A stretch of 45,059 nt of DNA from Methylococcaceae bacterium. Lineage in GTDB: Bacteria > Pseudomonadota > Gammaproteobacteria > Methylococcales > Methylomonadaceae. Positions 19,036 to 29,165 of the stretch are shown here, piece after piece. Where the stretch lies: the NCBI GenBank assembly GCA_030627265.1, contig DAOUSK010000004.1, positions 1-45,059 on the forward strand, written 5' to 3'. A program made the translations under genes and the position numbers. Below the pieces are notes generated by a model. The model did no database searches. It saw nothing but the letters and a program-made list of their open reading frames with translations, and was not told the origin of the DNA. Each line of letters starts with the position of its first letter. Within the stretch, counting starts at the first letter, position 1.

Positions 19036-19953
19036 ATGTTAACCAGTGCTAATACCAGTGTCGCGCCTAGTGATGTTTATACAGATTTTAGTGGCTTAGC
19101 TAAGCTAAAAAATGAAGCAAGAGAGCAATCGCCTGAAAGTATTAAAGAAGTTGCTCAGCAATTTGAATCTATTTTTATAGGAATGGTATTAAAAAGCATG
19201 CGTGCCGCTAAGCTAACGGAAGGCGGGCTGATGGATAATGACCAAAGTAAAATGTTTCAAGAGATGTATGACCAGCAGCTTTCCGTTGAGTTAGCAGGAA
19301 AGCCAGGGATAGGTTTAGCGGATGTGATTGCCAAGCAATTAAGTCCTCAAGAAAATGTAGTAGCAGATGTCTTATCCTTAGCTGATTACCGAGCGCGGCC
19401 TGTTAGAAGTCCGTTCATCGGTAAAAAATTGCCGCAATTAGAAAACATTAACTCTAAAGAAGAGTTTGTTGGACAATTGCAAGGATTCGCCAAAAAAGCA
19501 GCTAAAGAACTAGGCATTGATGCTCAAGTTTTATTGGCTCAAGCCGCTTTAGAAACTGGGTGGGGGCAACATGTTATGAAAACGGCAGACGGGCAAAATA
19601 GCTTTAATTTATTCAATATAAAAGCCCATTCCAAGTGGGATGGAAAAAAAGCCGTGATTAATACTTTGGAGTTTCATAACGGTGTGCCAAGGCAAGAGAA
19701 AGCGAGTTTCAGGGCTTATGACGGCTACGATGAAAGTTTTCAAGATTATGTGCAATTTATTAAACAAAGCCCGCGTTATCAAAAAGCATTACAGCAAGGC
19801 ACAAATGCGGAACGATATATGCATGAATTACAAACAGCAGGTTATGCAACAGATCCTGCTTATACAGATAAAGTGATGCGTGTTTATCACAATAAGGAAT
19901 TAGCCGAAATGAATACCTCGACTATTTCTTTAATGAATAAAAGGAGTCAGTGA
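19036..19953 (+). CDS. flgJ: Flagellar rod-cap / peptidoglycan hydrolase FlgJ (two-domain)
   Basis: Rod domain EVAQQFESIFIGMVLKSMRAA; glucosaminidase domain AQAALETGWGQHVM...FNLFNIKA. Confidence 0.95.
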   Translation: MLTSANTSVAPSDVYTDFSGLAKLKNEAREQSPESIKEVAQQFESIFIGMVLKSMRAAKLTEGGLMDNDQSKMFQEMYDQQLSVELAGKPGIGLADVIAKQLSPQENVVADVLSLADYRARPVRSPFIGKKLPQLENINSKEEFVGQLQGFAKKAAKELGIDAQVLLAQAALETGWGQHVMKTADGQNSFNLFNIKAHSKWDGKKAVINTLEFHNGVPRQEKASFRAYDGYDESFQDYVQFIKQSPRYQKALQQGTNAERYMHELQTAGYATDPAYTDKVMRVYHNKELAEMNTSTISLMNKRSQ

Positions 19954-21842
19954 TGGCTGGGTTATTAAGTACGGCAGTATCGGGGTTAAGAGTATTTCAA
20001 CAATCAATTGAAGTCACTAGCCATAATATAGCGAATGTAGGTACAGAAGGATTTAGTCGGCAGCGTGTTGAATCGGGAACAAACCCCGCTGAATTTACCG
20101 GTGCGGGGTATGTTGGAACAGGAGTTCATGCGAGTAATATTACTCGTAGTTATGATCAGTTTATTAGTACCCAATTGCGTTCTAGTACGACAACCTTGGG
20201 TGAAGCAACTAATTTTAGAGACTATGCATCACAAGTTGATAATTTATTGGCTGATCCAAGTACGGGTTTAGATCCTGCGATTCAAGGTTTTTTTGATTCC
20301 GTGCATGACGTAGCAAGTGATCCTTCATCCTTAGTTGCTAGAGATGTTATGTTGTTAGAAGCAAATGGTTTAACAGCGCGATTTTCTGTTATGAACCAAC
20401 GATTCGATGAACTAAGGGAGCAGGTTAACTCCAATGTTCGAAGCATGGTTGATGTGGTTAATTCAATTACCGCATCGATTGCTGACTTGAATGTCAGGAT
20501 CAGTGAATCTTCAGCAAAGGCAAGTGGTGGTCAATTACCGAATGATTTACTTGATGAGCGTGATGTTATTCTCAATGATTTGGCAGAATTAATGGATATC
20601 TCTGTTATACCGCAAGATTCAGGGATGGTTGCTGTTATTGTCAAAAATGGCTTACCATTGGTTTCGGATGCTTTTGCATCAAAACTAGCGGTACAAAGGA
20701 GTGAATTTGACGGTTCTCGTTTAGATATTACTTTACAGACTTTCAGTGGGCCAGCACAAGTTATTACCAATCAAATTACCAGTGGAAAAATTGCTGGCAC
20801 CTTGCGTTTTCGAGATGAAATTTTAGATCCTGCACAGCAGCAATTAGGTTCTGTCGCAGCCGGTATTGCAATGGAATTTAATGCACTGCATAAAGTAAGT
20901 GTCGATGCGTCAGGCGTTCCGATTGAAAGTAATTATGATGAAAATGGAAATTTAGGCGGAACAGGGGGCTATGATATAAACGGAAACCCCATTGGTGGTG
21001 GCTATGATATAGATGGCAATGCTGGAGATGCCTTTTTTACCTTTAAAGGCGATGAAATTTCTACGATAGCATCAACTTTTAATGCAGGGAATGCAACGGT
21101 TACCGCTAAATATAGTGATATAAATTTACAGCCAGCAATGATTGATGATGGAACAGCAGTTCCCCCAGCCGCGCCTATTTTAATTCCTAACCCTGCCAGT
21201 TCAAGTAGCGCTGATATTGATATGAGTGACTATATGCTGAATTATGATGGTACTGATTATTCATTGCAGCGAATTGATGATGGGACTTCTTTTGCGTTAG
21301 ATCGGGTGGGAGGTACATTAACTCCAGCTTATCCGGAGATCGATAAATTACCCGGTATCACCTTAGAAATTTCTGGTGTGCCAGATGGAAAGGGTCAATT
21401 TCTCATTAGACCCACCTATAATGCTGCCAGTAGAATTGAAGTTAATATTACCGAAGGTAGAAAAATTGCCGCGGCTAAAAACTTTAATTCTGATACGGGG
21501 GATATTATTAATGGTGCAATGCCAGGAGATAATAGTAATGCACTGAAGTTATCGCGCTTAGCCACCAATACGGATATGTTTGAAGGGACTTTAAGCTATC
21601 AAGATGTTTATGGGGGCTTAGTGTCTAATGTGGGTGGGAAGACGCATATTGCAAAAATCAGTGCGGCAGCGCAAGATACCTTGTGGACAGCAGCAAATGG
21701 AGCGAGAGAAAGCTTAGGTGGGGTGAACTTAGATGAAGAAGCAGCAAATTTAATTAGGTTTCAGCAGTCTTACCAAGCGGCTGCGCAAGCAATTTCGACA
21801 GCAAGTAGTATGTTTGATACCTTGATGGGCGCAGTTAGATAA
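19950..21842 (+). CDS. flgK: Flagellar hook-associated protein 1, FlgK
   Basis: GLLSTAVSGLRVFQQSIEVTSHNIANVGTEGFSRQRV; C-terminal GVNLDEEAANLIRFQQSYQAAAQAISTASSMFDTLMGAV. Confidence 0.96.
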   Translation: MMAGLLSTAVSGLRVFQQSIEVTSHNIANVGTEGFSRQRVESGTNPAEFTGAGYVGTGVHASNITRSYDQFISTQLRSSTTTLGEATNFRDYASQVDNLLADPSTGLDPAIQGFFDSVHDVASDPSSLVARDVMLLEANGLTARFSVMNQRFDELREQVNSNVRSMVDVVNSITASIADLNVRISESSAKASGGQLPNDLLDERDVILNDLAELMDISVIPQDSGMVAVIVKNGLPLVSDAFASKLAVQRSEFDGSRLDITLQTFSGPAQVITNQITSGKIAGTLRFRDEILDPAQQQLGSVAAGIAMEFNALHKVSVDASGVPIESNYDENGNLGGTGGYDINGNPIGGGYDIDGNAGDAFFTFKGDEISTIASTFNAGNATVTAKYSDINLQPAMIDDGTAVPPAAPILIPNPASSSSADIDMSDYMLNYDGTDYSLQRIDDGTSFALDRVGGTLTPAYPEIDKLPGITLEISGVPDGKGQFLIRPTYNAASRIEVNITEGRKIAAAKNFNSDTGDIINGAMPGDNSNALKLSRLATNTDMFEGTLSYQDVYGGLVSNVGGKTHIAKISAAAQDTLWTAANGARESLGGVNLDEEAANLIRFQQSYQAAAQAISTASSMFDTLMGAVR

Positions 21843-21845
21843 ATT

Positions 21846-21870
21846 ATTGCCCCGGAATAAAGGGGGCAAT
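21846..21870. terminator. Terminator hairpin between convergent flgK and the small secreted ORF
   Basis: ATTGCCCC-GGAATAAAG-GGGGCAAT. Confidence 0.65.
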
Positions 21871-21887
21871 AAAGTAAATAATAAGCT

Positions 21888-22118
21888 TTATGGGTAAATA
21901 ACTTTTGGCGTAAACGTTGCCGCAGGATATTTAGGGTCGAATTTTGCTTTTTCACCAACAAAAGCAACTGCGCTTTTTGCTGCTTCTTTATCGAGGTAAA
22001 TAACTTTAGGTTGAAAGTTAGCGGCAGGGTATTTTTTATCATCACTGTTAGCAGAGCTAATGCTAGGAAGTAGCGCGATAGCGGCAGTAAAGGTACTGAT
22101 AATAAGTGCTGTTTTCAT
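21888..22118 (-). CDS. Small secreted protein (76 aa) with duplicated KYPAA[NT]F[QT]PKVIY motif
   Basis: Signal peptide MKTALIISTFTAAIALLPSISSANS; repeats KYPAANFQPKVIY and KYPAATFTPKVIY. Confidence 0.7.
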   Translation of the reverse strand: MKTALIISTFTAAIALLPSISSANSDDKKYPAANFQPKVIYLDKEAAKSAVAFVGEKAKFDPKYPAATFTPKVIYP

Positions 22119-22187
22119 ATAACCTCAATCTTTATTGTAGTGATGAGAATACCCTAAATGGGTAAATTTTCATGTTAAAAGCAGAGC

Positions 22188-22925
22188 CTATAATAACGTA
22201 TGTATTTCAGGATAATCAATAAATAATTGTTGTTTAAATTGCTCAATTTTTAATTCATTATCTCGTTCTGCTCTAGGAATAGTAACGGCTATTTCTTTCA
22301 GTACCGTCATAGGCTTGCTATCCAAAAAAATAAGCCGATCAGCTAAAGTAATTGCCTCACGTAAATCATGGGTAACAAACAGGACTTTATGTGGTCTTTT
22401 AGCCCATAGATCAATCAATAGCCGCCTTACTTTTCGTGCGGTAGGCGAGTCTAAAGAAACAAACGGTTCATCCATTAATAATAAGTCTGGGTTGCTTGCA
22501 AAAGCACGAGCAATAGCAACGCGGCGATTCATGCCTAAAGAGAGCTGCGCAGGATAGTGATTTTTTTCATGCGATAAGTCCATGCTCTCTAAAAAAAAAT
22601 CAAGGCTGTCAGGCTGACATGATGTTGCTAAGCTGATATTTTCTGCAACCGTTCGCCAAGGTAATAAACGAGGGGTTTGGAAGATATAGCCAATTTTAGG
22701 CAGTGTGATGCCTAAAGTAACATTGCCCGTAAAGTCTAAATCTAATCCCGCTAAAATATTCAACAAACTGGTTTTTCCACATCCTGAATGGCCGACCAAA
22801 CAAACGAATTCATTGCCTTTTAAAGATAAAGATAGGTTTTTAATGACCTGCTTAGTGGTGTTATCAGCGCTGTTTAAATAGGATTTATCCTGTATTTGAA
22901 CATTAATATCATTCATTAACGCCAC
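22188..22925 (-). CDS. ABC transporter ATPase, SsuB/TauB/NrtD-like
   Basis: Walker A GHSGCGKTS, LSLGMNRRVAIARAFASNPDLLLMDEPFVSLDS, VTHDLREAITLADRL. Confidence 0.88.
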   Translation of the reverse strand: MALMNDINVQIQDKSYLNSADNTTKQVIKNLSLSLKGNEFVCLVGHSGCGKTSLLNILAGLDLDFTGNVTLGITLPKIGYIFQTPRLLPWRTVAENISLATSCQPDSLDFFLESMDLSHEKNHYPAQLSLGMNRRVAIARAFASNPDLLLMDEPFVSLDSPTARKVRRLLIDLWAKRPHKVLFVTHDLREAITLADRLIFLDSKPMTVLKEIAVTIPRAERDNELKIEQFKQQLFIDYPEIHTLL

Positions 22926-23662
22926 CTAACGGCATGTTTGTCTAAGGGTTTTAAAATTAACCATTCAATGGCTTGGATGACAACAATAAAAGCAATGGTA
23001 TAAGCGAGAATGCTAGCGACATCAAATAATTGGAAAAATAAGTGTAATTGGTAGCCCATTCCATCACTGCGGCCTAGCATTTCAACCACTAAGATAATTT
23101 TCCATATCAAAGCTAAACCAGAGCGTGTTGCCGCCATGATAAAAGGGTGTAATTGCGGCAAAATAACATGCAGTAAGGTTTTTAACTTAGTAAAACGGTA
23201 GCATTTTGCCATGGCGAATAAATCTTTATCTAGCGCTTTAGTCCCTTCTCGTAAGGTGACAATGACGTTGGGTAATTTATTGATAACAACGGCAAGGATA
23301 GCCGCTGTTTCGGTTAAGCCAAACCAGACATAACAAAGAATAATAGTCACTAATGCAGGAATGTTTAAAAAGATGAGTAGCCAGGTATCAAAGAAATGAT
23401 CGAGCGATTTATTAAGCCCTAAGCTTATACCTATGGCACAACCCAGCAACATAGCGATGCTAAAGCTGAAAGCTAAACGGCCCATTGTTGCTGATAGATG
23501 ATGTAATAATTGCCCAGACTTTATTTCATCTAATAAAATATCCAGAACGACAATAGGTGGGGGCAATGTCGATGTATTTAATACGCTGGCTAAACCTTGC
23601 CAGAGTAAAATAAACAGACAAAGAGAGAGGGCGGCCTGTAAAGAGGGGTGTTGTAAGCGCAT
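22916..23662 (-). CDS. ABC transporter permease, SsuC/TauC-like
   Basis: Multi-TM protein with permease features (RLAFSFSIAMLLGCAIGISLGLNKSLD, LPNVIVTLREGTKALDKDLFAMAKCYRFTKLKTLLHVILPQLHPFIMAATRSGLALIWKIILVVEML); overlaps the ATPase gene. Confidence 0.88.
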   Translation of the reverse strand: MRLQHPSLQAALSLCLFILLWQGLASVLNTSTLPPPIVVLDILLDEIKSGQLLHHLSATMGRLAFSFSIAMLLGCAIGISLGLNKSLDHFFDTWLLIFLNIPALVTIILCYVWFGLTETAAILAVVINKLPNVIVTLREGTKALDKDLFAMAKCYRFTKLKTLLHVILPQLHPFIMAATRSGLALIWKIILVVEMLGRSDGMGYQLHLFFQLFDVASILAYTIAFIVVIQAIEWLILKPLDKHAVRWR

Positions 23663-23663
23663 T

Positions 23664-24347
23664 TTAGTTTTTAGACACTTGATTATTAATAAGGGCGTGC
23701 TCTAAAGCGTTCAGGCGCTCTTCTGTGCCTATATCCATCCAAAAGCCATCATGTAGTGCACCGGTTATTTGTTGATTTGTCATCGCTGCTTTTAATAAGG
23801 GGGCGAGAGCAGATTTCCCCGGCTTTAAATTAGCAAATAATTCAGGGCGGTAAAGTCCAATACCACTAAAAGTAAATTTGATGTCATCAAAGCTATTGAG
23901 ATGATGATTTGTGCTGATTGCAAAGTCGCCAGCAGGGTTGTGCCTTGGATTTTTAATTAAAACCAAATGCGCTAATTTTACTTGTTGATGGGTTAAAGTC
24001 TGCAAAGGAAAATCACAAGCAATATCAGCATTGATCACTAAAAAAGGCTCAGAGCCTAATAAAGGCAGTGCTTTTTTAATGCCTCCAGCCGTTTCTAAGC
24101 CTGATTCGCCTTCATGGGAGTATTGAATATTAGCTTGATAGCGCGATCCATTGCCTAAATAAGCTTCAATTTGTTCACCTAAATAAGCTAAATTGATGAC
24201 GATATCAACAATGCCTGCTTTAACTAATGCTTCAATGGTATATTCAATTAAGGCTTTGTTATTAGCTTTTAATAAAGGTTTAGGTGTGCTGTCAGTTAAA
24301 GGGCGTAAGCGTTCGCCGCGACCCGCAGCTAAAATCATCGCTTTCAT
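23664..24347 (-). CDS. murU: N-acetylmuramate-1-phosphate uridylyltransferase (MurU-like nucleotidyltransferase)
   Basis: MKAMILAAGRGERLRPLTDSTPKPLLKANNKALIEYTIEAL; coupled to the AmgK-like kinase gene. Confidence 0.85.
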   Translation of the reverse strand: MKAMILAAGRGERLRPLTDSTPKPLLKANNKALIEYTIEALVKAGIVDIVINLAYLGEQIEAYLGNGSRYQANIQYSHEGESGLETAGGIKKALPLLGSEPFLVINADIACDFPLQTLTHQQVKLAHLVLIKNPRHNPAGDFAISTNHHLNSFDDIKFTFSGIGLYRPELFANLKPGKSALAPLLKAAMTNQQITGALHDGFWMDIGTEERLNALEHALINNQVSKN

Positions 24348-25354
24348 AAATGAGATTGGCTAGCAGGTAGTGCGGTCTTGGTTAAAAAATCATGAAATTC
24401 TGCTAATTCAGGATAATTTTTACTCACATTAATTACATAATTCAGGGTACGAGGAATATCTGCTAAATAAGCATTTTTACCATCGCGGATATTCAGGCGC
24501 GAGAAAATTCCAATGGCTTTTAAGTGTCGTTGAATGCCCATTAAATCAAAATCACGCTTGAAATCAGCATAAGAGCATTGAATTAAATTAACGGCCTGTA
24601 ATTGCAAAAAATACTCATTTAGTAATTGGTCTATTTTAACTTCAGGCCAAGCGATGTAACAATCCCTTAATAGCGATACAGCATCATAAGTAATAGGGCC
24701 AATGACCGCATCTTGAAAATCAATAATGCCTAGGTTTCTATCGCTAATATGCATTAGATTGCGTGAGTGATAGTCTCTATGTACGCAAACTTGTTTTTGC
24801 TGACTTGCGCTATCAATTAAAAATTGCTCAGCCTTATTTAAGAGTTTAAGTTGCTTACTTGTTAGTTGTATCTGGCACTGTTGCTGTAAAAACCAATCAG
24901 AAAATAAAGCTAGTTCTGTTTTTAATAGTTCTGGGCTGTAGTGCGGCAAAAAGCAGTCTTTAGGTGAAATGTTTTTTTGTAAATTAACCAAAGCTTTTAA
25001 AGCGCTGCGATATAAAACATCCACGGATGATTCATTGAGGCGGTCAAGTAAATTGACCGGGCCAAAATCTTCTAATAATAAAAATCCTCGCTGAATATCT
25101 TTAGCAATAATATCGGGCACGTTGGCTTCAGCTAGTCTAAATAATTCAGCAACATTAATAAATGGCTGAGTATCTTCTTTTTCAGGCGGGGCATCCATGA
25201 CAATAAAATAACGATTATTATGAGAAATCCTAAAGTAACGCCTAAAACTTGCGTCGCTGGATGCGGGCTCAAACTGGCTAATGTCTAAACCGAGGTCGTT
25301 TCGTAACCAGTTAATGATTTGTTGAGATCTGTCATCGCTAAGTATCATCGTCAT
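24344..25354 (-). CDS. amgK: Aminoglycoside phosphotransferase-family anomeric sugar kinase (AmgK-like)
   Basis: EPASSDASFRRYFRI, VCVHRDYHSRNLMHISDRNLGIIDFQDAVIGPITYDAVSLLRDCY; divergent from lptD, the arrangement known in other Gammaproteobacteria. Confidence 0.85.
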   Translation of the reverse strand: MTMILSDDRSQQIINWLRNDLGLDISQFEPASSDASFRRYFRISHNNRYFIVMDAPPEKEDTQPFINVAELFRLAEANVPDIIAKDIQRGFLLLEDFGPVNLLDRLNESSVDVLYRSALKALVNLQKNISPKDCFLPHYSPELLKTELALFSDWFLQQQCQIQLTSKQLKLLNKAEQFLIDSASQQKQVCVHRDYHSRNLMHISDRNLGIIDFQDAVIGPITYDAVSLLRDCYIAWPEVKIDQLLNEYFLQLQAVNLIQCSYADFKRDFDLMGIQRHLKAIGIFSRLNIRDGKNAYLADIPRTLNYVINVSKNYPELAEFHDFLTKTALPASQSHL

Positions 25355-25445
25355 TCTTTTATAAAGCGCCTGAAAAATTAAGGTAAAATGTTCGGTTCAA
25401 TCATTTTATTCTATTTCACTTCTTTTCTATAGGTCTTTAGTAACG

Positions 25446-27863
25446 ATGTTACCCGGTTTAGTTTTTGTGCTGATTAGCACCTCTTTTGTCGTGCTCAATA
25501 CGGCGGAAGCTAAAGCTGAAGACTGGCAATGCGAAAAAACACGACCCACAGGTGAATTAAAGTGTGCCTCATCAGAAAGAAATATTACTAAAAACAACCA
25601 GTCTACAATAAAAATAGAGAGTTCGAGCGGCTTGTTTGCTGATTCTTATAGTAAAGCAGAAGAAAAGGTTTTTCGGCAGTTGCAATTAGAATTTGATGAA
25701 AACCCGTGGGGAATGTGTGCCTCAGTGAATCACTCTGGCCCTCAATTTCAGCGAAATAAAGTAACCAGTACTGAAACGGCAACAGAAGTGTATGCGGATG
25801 TTTTAGAAGCTTTTGATCAAGATGTTATTAATTTTTCCGGCGATGTGGATTTTTTGAGTGAAGGGCGCAGCGCGCTCTCCAATCGAGTGGATTACAATAA
25901 AAGATCAGAGAATGTCGCTTTATTTGGTGATGTGATTTATAAAGACTCAGGTATGGCGCTTTATAGCAGCTCTACAAAAATGGAGCTGAATAACAATAAG
26001 TCCTTATTAAGGAATGCTTTATTTGTTTTGTCGCCAGGAGCAAAACGAGGAAAAGCGGATGTTATTTACCGTGAAACACCTGCTTTAAGTCGGCTTGAAA
26101 ACCCAAGTTACACTTTTTGCCCCCCAGGAAATCAAGACTGGGTTTTGCATGCGTCTAAAATGAAAATTAATGATGAAACAGGGCGCGCAGCAGTACGAAA
26201 TGGTTGGCTAGAAGTTAAAAATGTGCCTGTGATGTATATTCCGTATGGCTCATTCCCAACAGATGATAGACGGAAAACAGGCTTATTGATGCCAGCAGTT
26301 GGCTTTTCAGGCCGAAATGGTTTTGATTTCACACAACCTTTTTATTGGAATATGGCGCCAAATTATGATTTAACGGTTTTTCCTCGTTATATGGGGAATC
26401 GTGGTTTTATGTTCGGTGCAGATTTTCGTTATTTAGGAGAGTCTTACCAAGGGGAATTTCAATTTGAAGTTTTACCTGAAGACAAGCAGGCTAAAAGTGA
26501 TGGAACAGCGCCGGCTACACGCTGGGGAGTGAGGTTTCAGCATTCAGCTAAGCCAATTAAGCATTTAAATTTATCTTTAGATGCAAAGTATGTGTCGGAT
26601 AAATCTTATTTTTCAGATTTAGAGGGTAATTTGGATACCACGAGTCGACGTCGTTATTTGGCGAGTAATGCGGATGCAAAGTACAATTTAGGCTGGATGA
26701 ATTTAGGTATTCATGTCGATAACTATCAAAATATAGATCCATCGCGTGATGATACAAGTCTGCCCTATAGGCGATTGCCACAAATAACATTTAATATGCA
26801 TCGCTCCATGGATGAGTTTCCCATGGATTTAGAGTGGAAGAGTGAGTATGTTTATTTTCAACGACATATTTCGGATGGTAAAACAGAAGCTCAGCGTTTA
26901 AATATAAAGCCCGCTATCAGTTTTCCGGTTTCTTCTCAATCAGGTTTTGTTATTCCTAAAATCGCCTTACAACATACACAGTATTGGCTAGATGAAAATA
27001 ATACCAATCGTACTTTAAGTAAAACCTTACCCATTGTTTCCGTGGATTCAGGCTTATTTTTTGAGCGTGATTTTGGCAAGTTAAGACACACGGTAGAACC
27101 TCGTTTATACTATTTATATGTACCGTATGTTGATCAAAGCGATTTACCTAACTTTGACACCTCTTTAGCAGACTTTAATACCGGACAGTTATTCAGGGAT
27201 AACACCTTTACCGGTGCTGATAAAACTCAAAATACCAATCAGATAACCACGGCTTTAACAACACGAATCGTTGATGAAGGTCGAGATCTGTTAAAATTGA
27301 CAGTCGGTGAAATATTTTATTTTGCTGATAGAAAAGTGGGCTTAACCGCTAATGAGCATAATGATGAGCTGCTATCTAATCTTATTACAGAAGTGAGTAG
27401 TGACTTAAGTGATGAATTAAGGTTAACCAGTAGTATTCAGTATAGCCATAAAGAAGCCGCAATAGATCGTGGTGCAGCTAATCTTAGTTATCATGGCCAT
27501 GAAAATCACCTGATTAATATAGGTTACCGATACCGATTAGAAAGAAGTGGACAAAAAGCGCAAGAGCAAATTAGTGCCTCTATTATGTGGCCTATTTATG
27601 ATAGCTGGAGTGCCATTGGCGCTTATCGACATTCATTGAGAGACCGTATGCCATTAGAGTATTTTTTTGGTGTAGAAAAAGACAGTTGCTGCTGGCGTAT
27701 TCGTGTTCTTGCCAAGCAGGATATTCGCAATACAACAGTAGAGACAAAGAAAGACATGTCAATTGTCTTTCAATTTGAATTAAAAGGATTTACTAGCCTA
27801 GGAACTAAGTTAGATGAATTTTTGTTTGAAAACATTGCTGGTTATAGTAAATCTAATGATTAA
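25446..27863 (+). CDS. lptD: LPS-assembly protein LptD
   Basis: CPPGNQDWVLHASKMKINDETGRAAVRNGWLEVKNVPVMYIPYGSFPTDDRRKTGLLMPAVGFSGRNGFDFTQPFYWNMAPNYDLTVFPRYM; followed by surA. Confidence 0.95.
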   Translation: MLPGLVFVLISTSFVVLNTAEAKAEDWQCEKTRPTGELKCASSERNITKNNQSTIKIESSSGLFADSYSKAEEKVFRQLQLEFDENPWGMCASVNHSGPQFQRNKVTSTETATEVYADVLEAFDQDVINFSGDVDFLSEGRSALSNRVDYNKRSENVALFGDVIYKDSGMALYSSSTKMELNNNKSLLRNALFVLSPGAKRGKADVIYRETPALSRLENPSYTFCPPGNQDWVLHASKMKINDETGRAAVRNGWLEVKNVPVMYIPYGSFPTDDRRKTGLLMPAVGFSGRNGFDFTQPFYWNMAPNYDLTVFPRYMGNRGFMFGADFRYLGESYQGEFQFEVLPEDKQAKSDGTAPATRWGVRFQHSAKPIKHLNLSLDAKYVSDKSYFSDLEGNLDTTSRRRYLASNADAKYNLGWMNLGIHVDNYQNIDPSRDDTSLPYRRLPQITFNMHRSMDEFPMDLEWKSEYVYFQRHISDGKTEAQRLNIKPAISFPVSSQSGFVIPKIALQHTQYWLDENNTNRTLSKTLPIVSVDSGLFFERDFGKLRHTVEPRLYYLYVPYVDQSDLPNFDTSLADFNTGQLFRDNTFTGADKTQNTNQITTALTTRIVDEGRDLLKLTVGEIFYFADRKVGLTANEHNDELLSNLITEVSSDLSDELRLTSSIQYSHKEAAIDRGAANLSYHGHENHLINIGYRYRLERSGQKAQEQISASIMWPIYDSWSAIGAYRHSLRDRMPLEYFFGVEKDSCCWRIRVLAKQDIRNTTVETKKDMSIVFQFELKGFTSLGTKLDEFLFENIAGYSKSND

Positions 27864-27869
27864 TAAAAA

Positions 27870-29165
27870 ATGAAACAATTTATAAAAAAAATAGCTCACA
27901 TAGCGTTACTTATTGCTGCTTTTAATGTTGCGGCAGCTGATTATTTAGATGGTATCGCTGCTATTGTTGAAGAGGATGTTATTTTAGATAGTGAACTAGC
28001 TAGTGAGGTGCAAACCATTGTTGCCCGCTTACAAAGGCAGAAAATTCAGCTACCAGAAAAAGAAATTTTATATAAACAAGTCTTAGAAAGACTGATTATT
28101 GATAAATTACAAACACAACTTGCACAACGTGCAGGCATGCAACTTAGTGATGAATATGTCAATATTTCTATTGAAAAGATAGCAAGAAGTAACCGAATGA
28201 GCATGGAAACCTTTAAAGCTTCATTGGCAGCAGAAGGCATGAGTTTTGCTGATTTCCAAAAAAATGTGCGTAAAGAAATTACCATTAATCAGCTGCGCAG
28301 CCGTGAAATTGGTGCGCGGATTAAAGTGTCAGACCAAGCGGTTAAGCATTATTTAGAAACGACAATGAGCGAGTCTGATAGAAGTGTGCAGTATTTAGTG
28401 GGACATATATTATTAAGCTTACCTGAAGGTGCTGATGCAACAAGTATTCAGGAGAAAACTGCCGAAGCAAATAGTATTGTTGAGCAATTAAGAGGCGGGA
28501 CGGACTTCAAACAGCTATCCGTTGCTAAGTCAGAATCTGATACCGCGTTAAAAGGCGGAGATTTAGGCTGGAGAACACTTAGGCAACTGCCTAGCTTATT
28601 TGTTGATGCGGTTAAAGGTATGAGAAAAGGAGAGGTTGCGGCACCGATTCGTAGTCCAAGTGGTTTTCATATTCTGCAATTATTAGATAGCACAGGTAAT
28701 GAATTACATATTATTAGCGAGACACATGTGCGACATATTCTCATTAAAACTAATGAATTAATTAATGATGATGAAGCTAAAAAACGCTTACAAATAATTC
28801 TTGCTCGTATTGCAGATGGTGATGATTTTGCCGTTTTAGCTAAAGCAAATTCTAAAGACACAGGTTCTGCAATAAAAGGGGGAGATTTAAGCTGGGTCGT
28901 ACCTGGTTTACTTGTTCCTGCTTTTGAAAAATCGATGGATGGTTTAGCTATCAATGAGATTAGTCAGCCAGTACAAACACAGTTTGGCTGGCATATTATT
29001 CAAGTGTTAGGGCGCCGCTCTAAAGATAATACTGAGAAGTTCAAATTTGAACAAGCGCGTGATGAGCTTCGCCAACGTAAAATTGAAGAAGAAACCGAGC
29101 TTTGGTTAAGGCGCTTAAGAGATGAAGCTTATGTGGATATACGTTTAGGGATGTTGGATGAATAA
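27870..29165 (+). CDS. surA: Periplasmic chaperone / peptidylprolyl isomerase SurA
   Basis: DGIAAIVEEDVILDSELASEV; two parvulin domains (VGHILLSLPE...GGDLGW; VRHILIKTNE...GGDLSW). Confidence 0.95.
   Translation: MKQFIKKIAHIALLIAAFNVAAADYLDGIAAIVEEDVILDSELASEVQTIVARLQRQKIQLPEKEILYKQVLERLIIDKLQTQLAQRAGMQLSDEYVNISIEKIARSNRMSMETFKASLAAEGMSFADFQKNVRKEITINQLRSREIGARIKVSDQAVKHYLETTMSESDRSVQYLVGHILLSLPEGADATSIQEKTAEANSIVEQLRGGTDFKQLSVAKSESDTALKGGDLGWRTLRQLPSLFVDAVKGMRKGEVAAPIRSPSGFHILQLLDSTGNELHIISETHVRHILIKTNELINDDEAKKRLQIILARIADGDDFAVLAKANSKDTGSAIKGGDLSWVVPGLLVPAFEKSMDGLAINEISQPVQTQFGWHIIQVLGRRSKDNTEKFKFEQARDELRQRKIEEETELWLRRLRDEAYVDIRLGMLDE

Noticed and set aside
21770-22045. 91-aa minus-strand ORF
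   Set aside because: Alternate frame overlapping the signal-peptide-bearing 76-aa ORF and the flgK 3' end.
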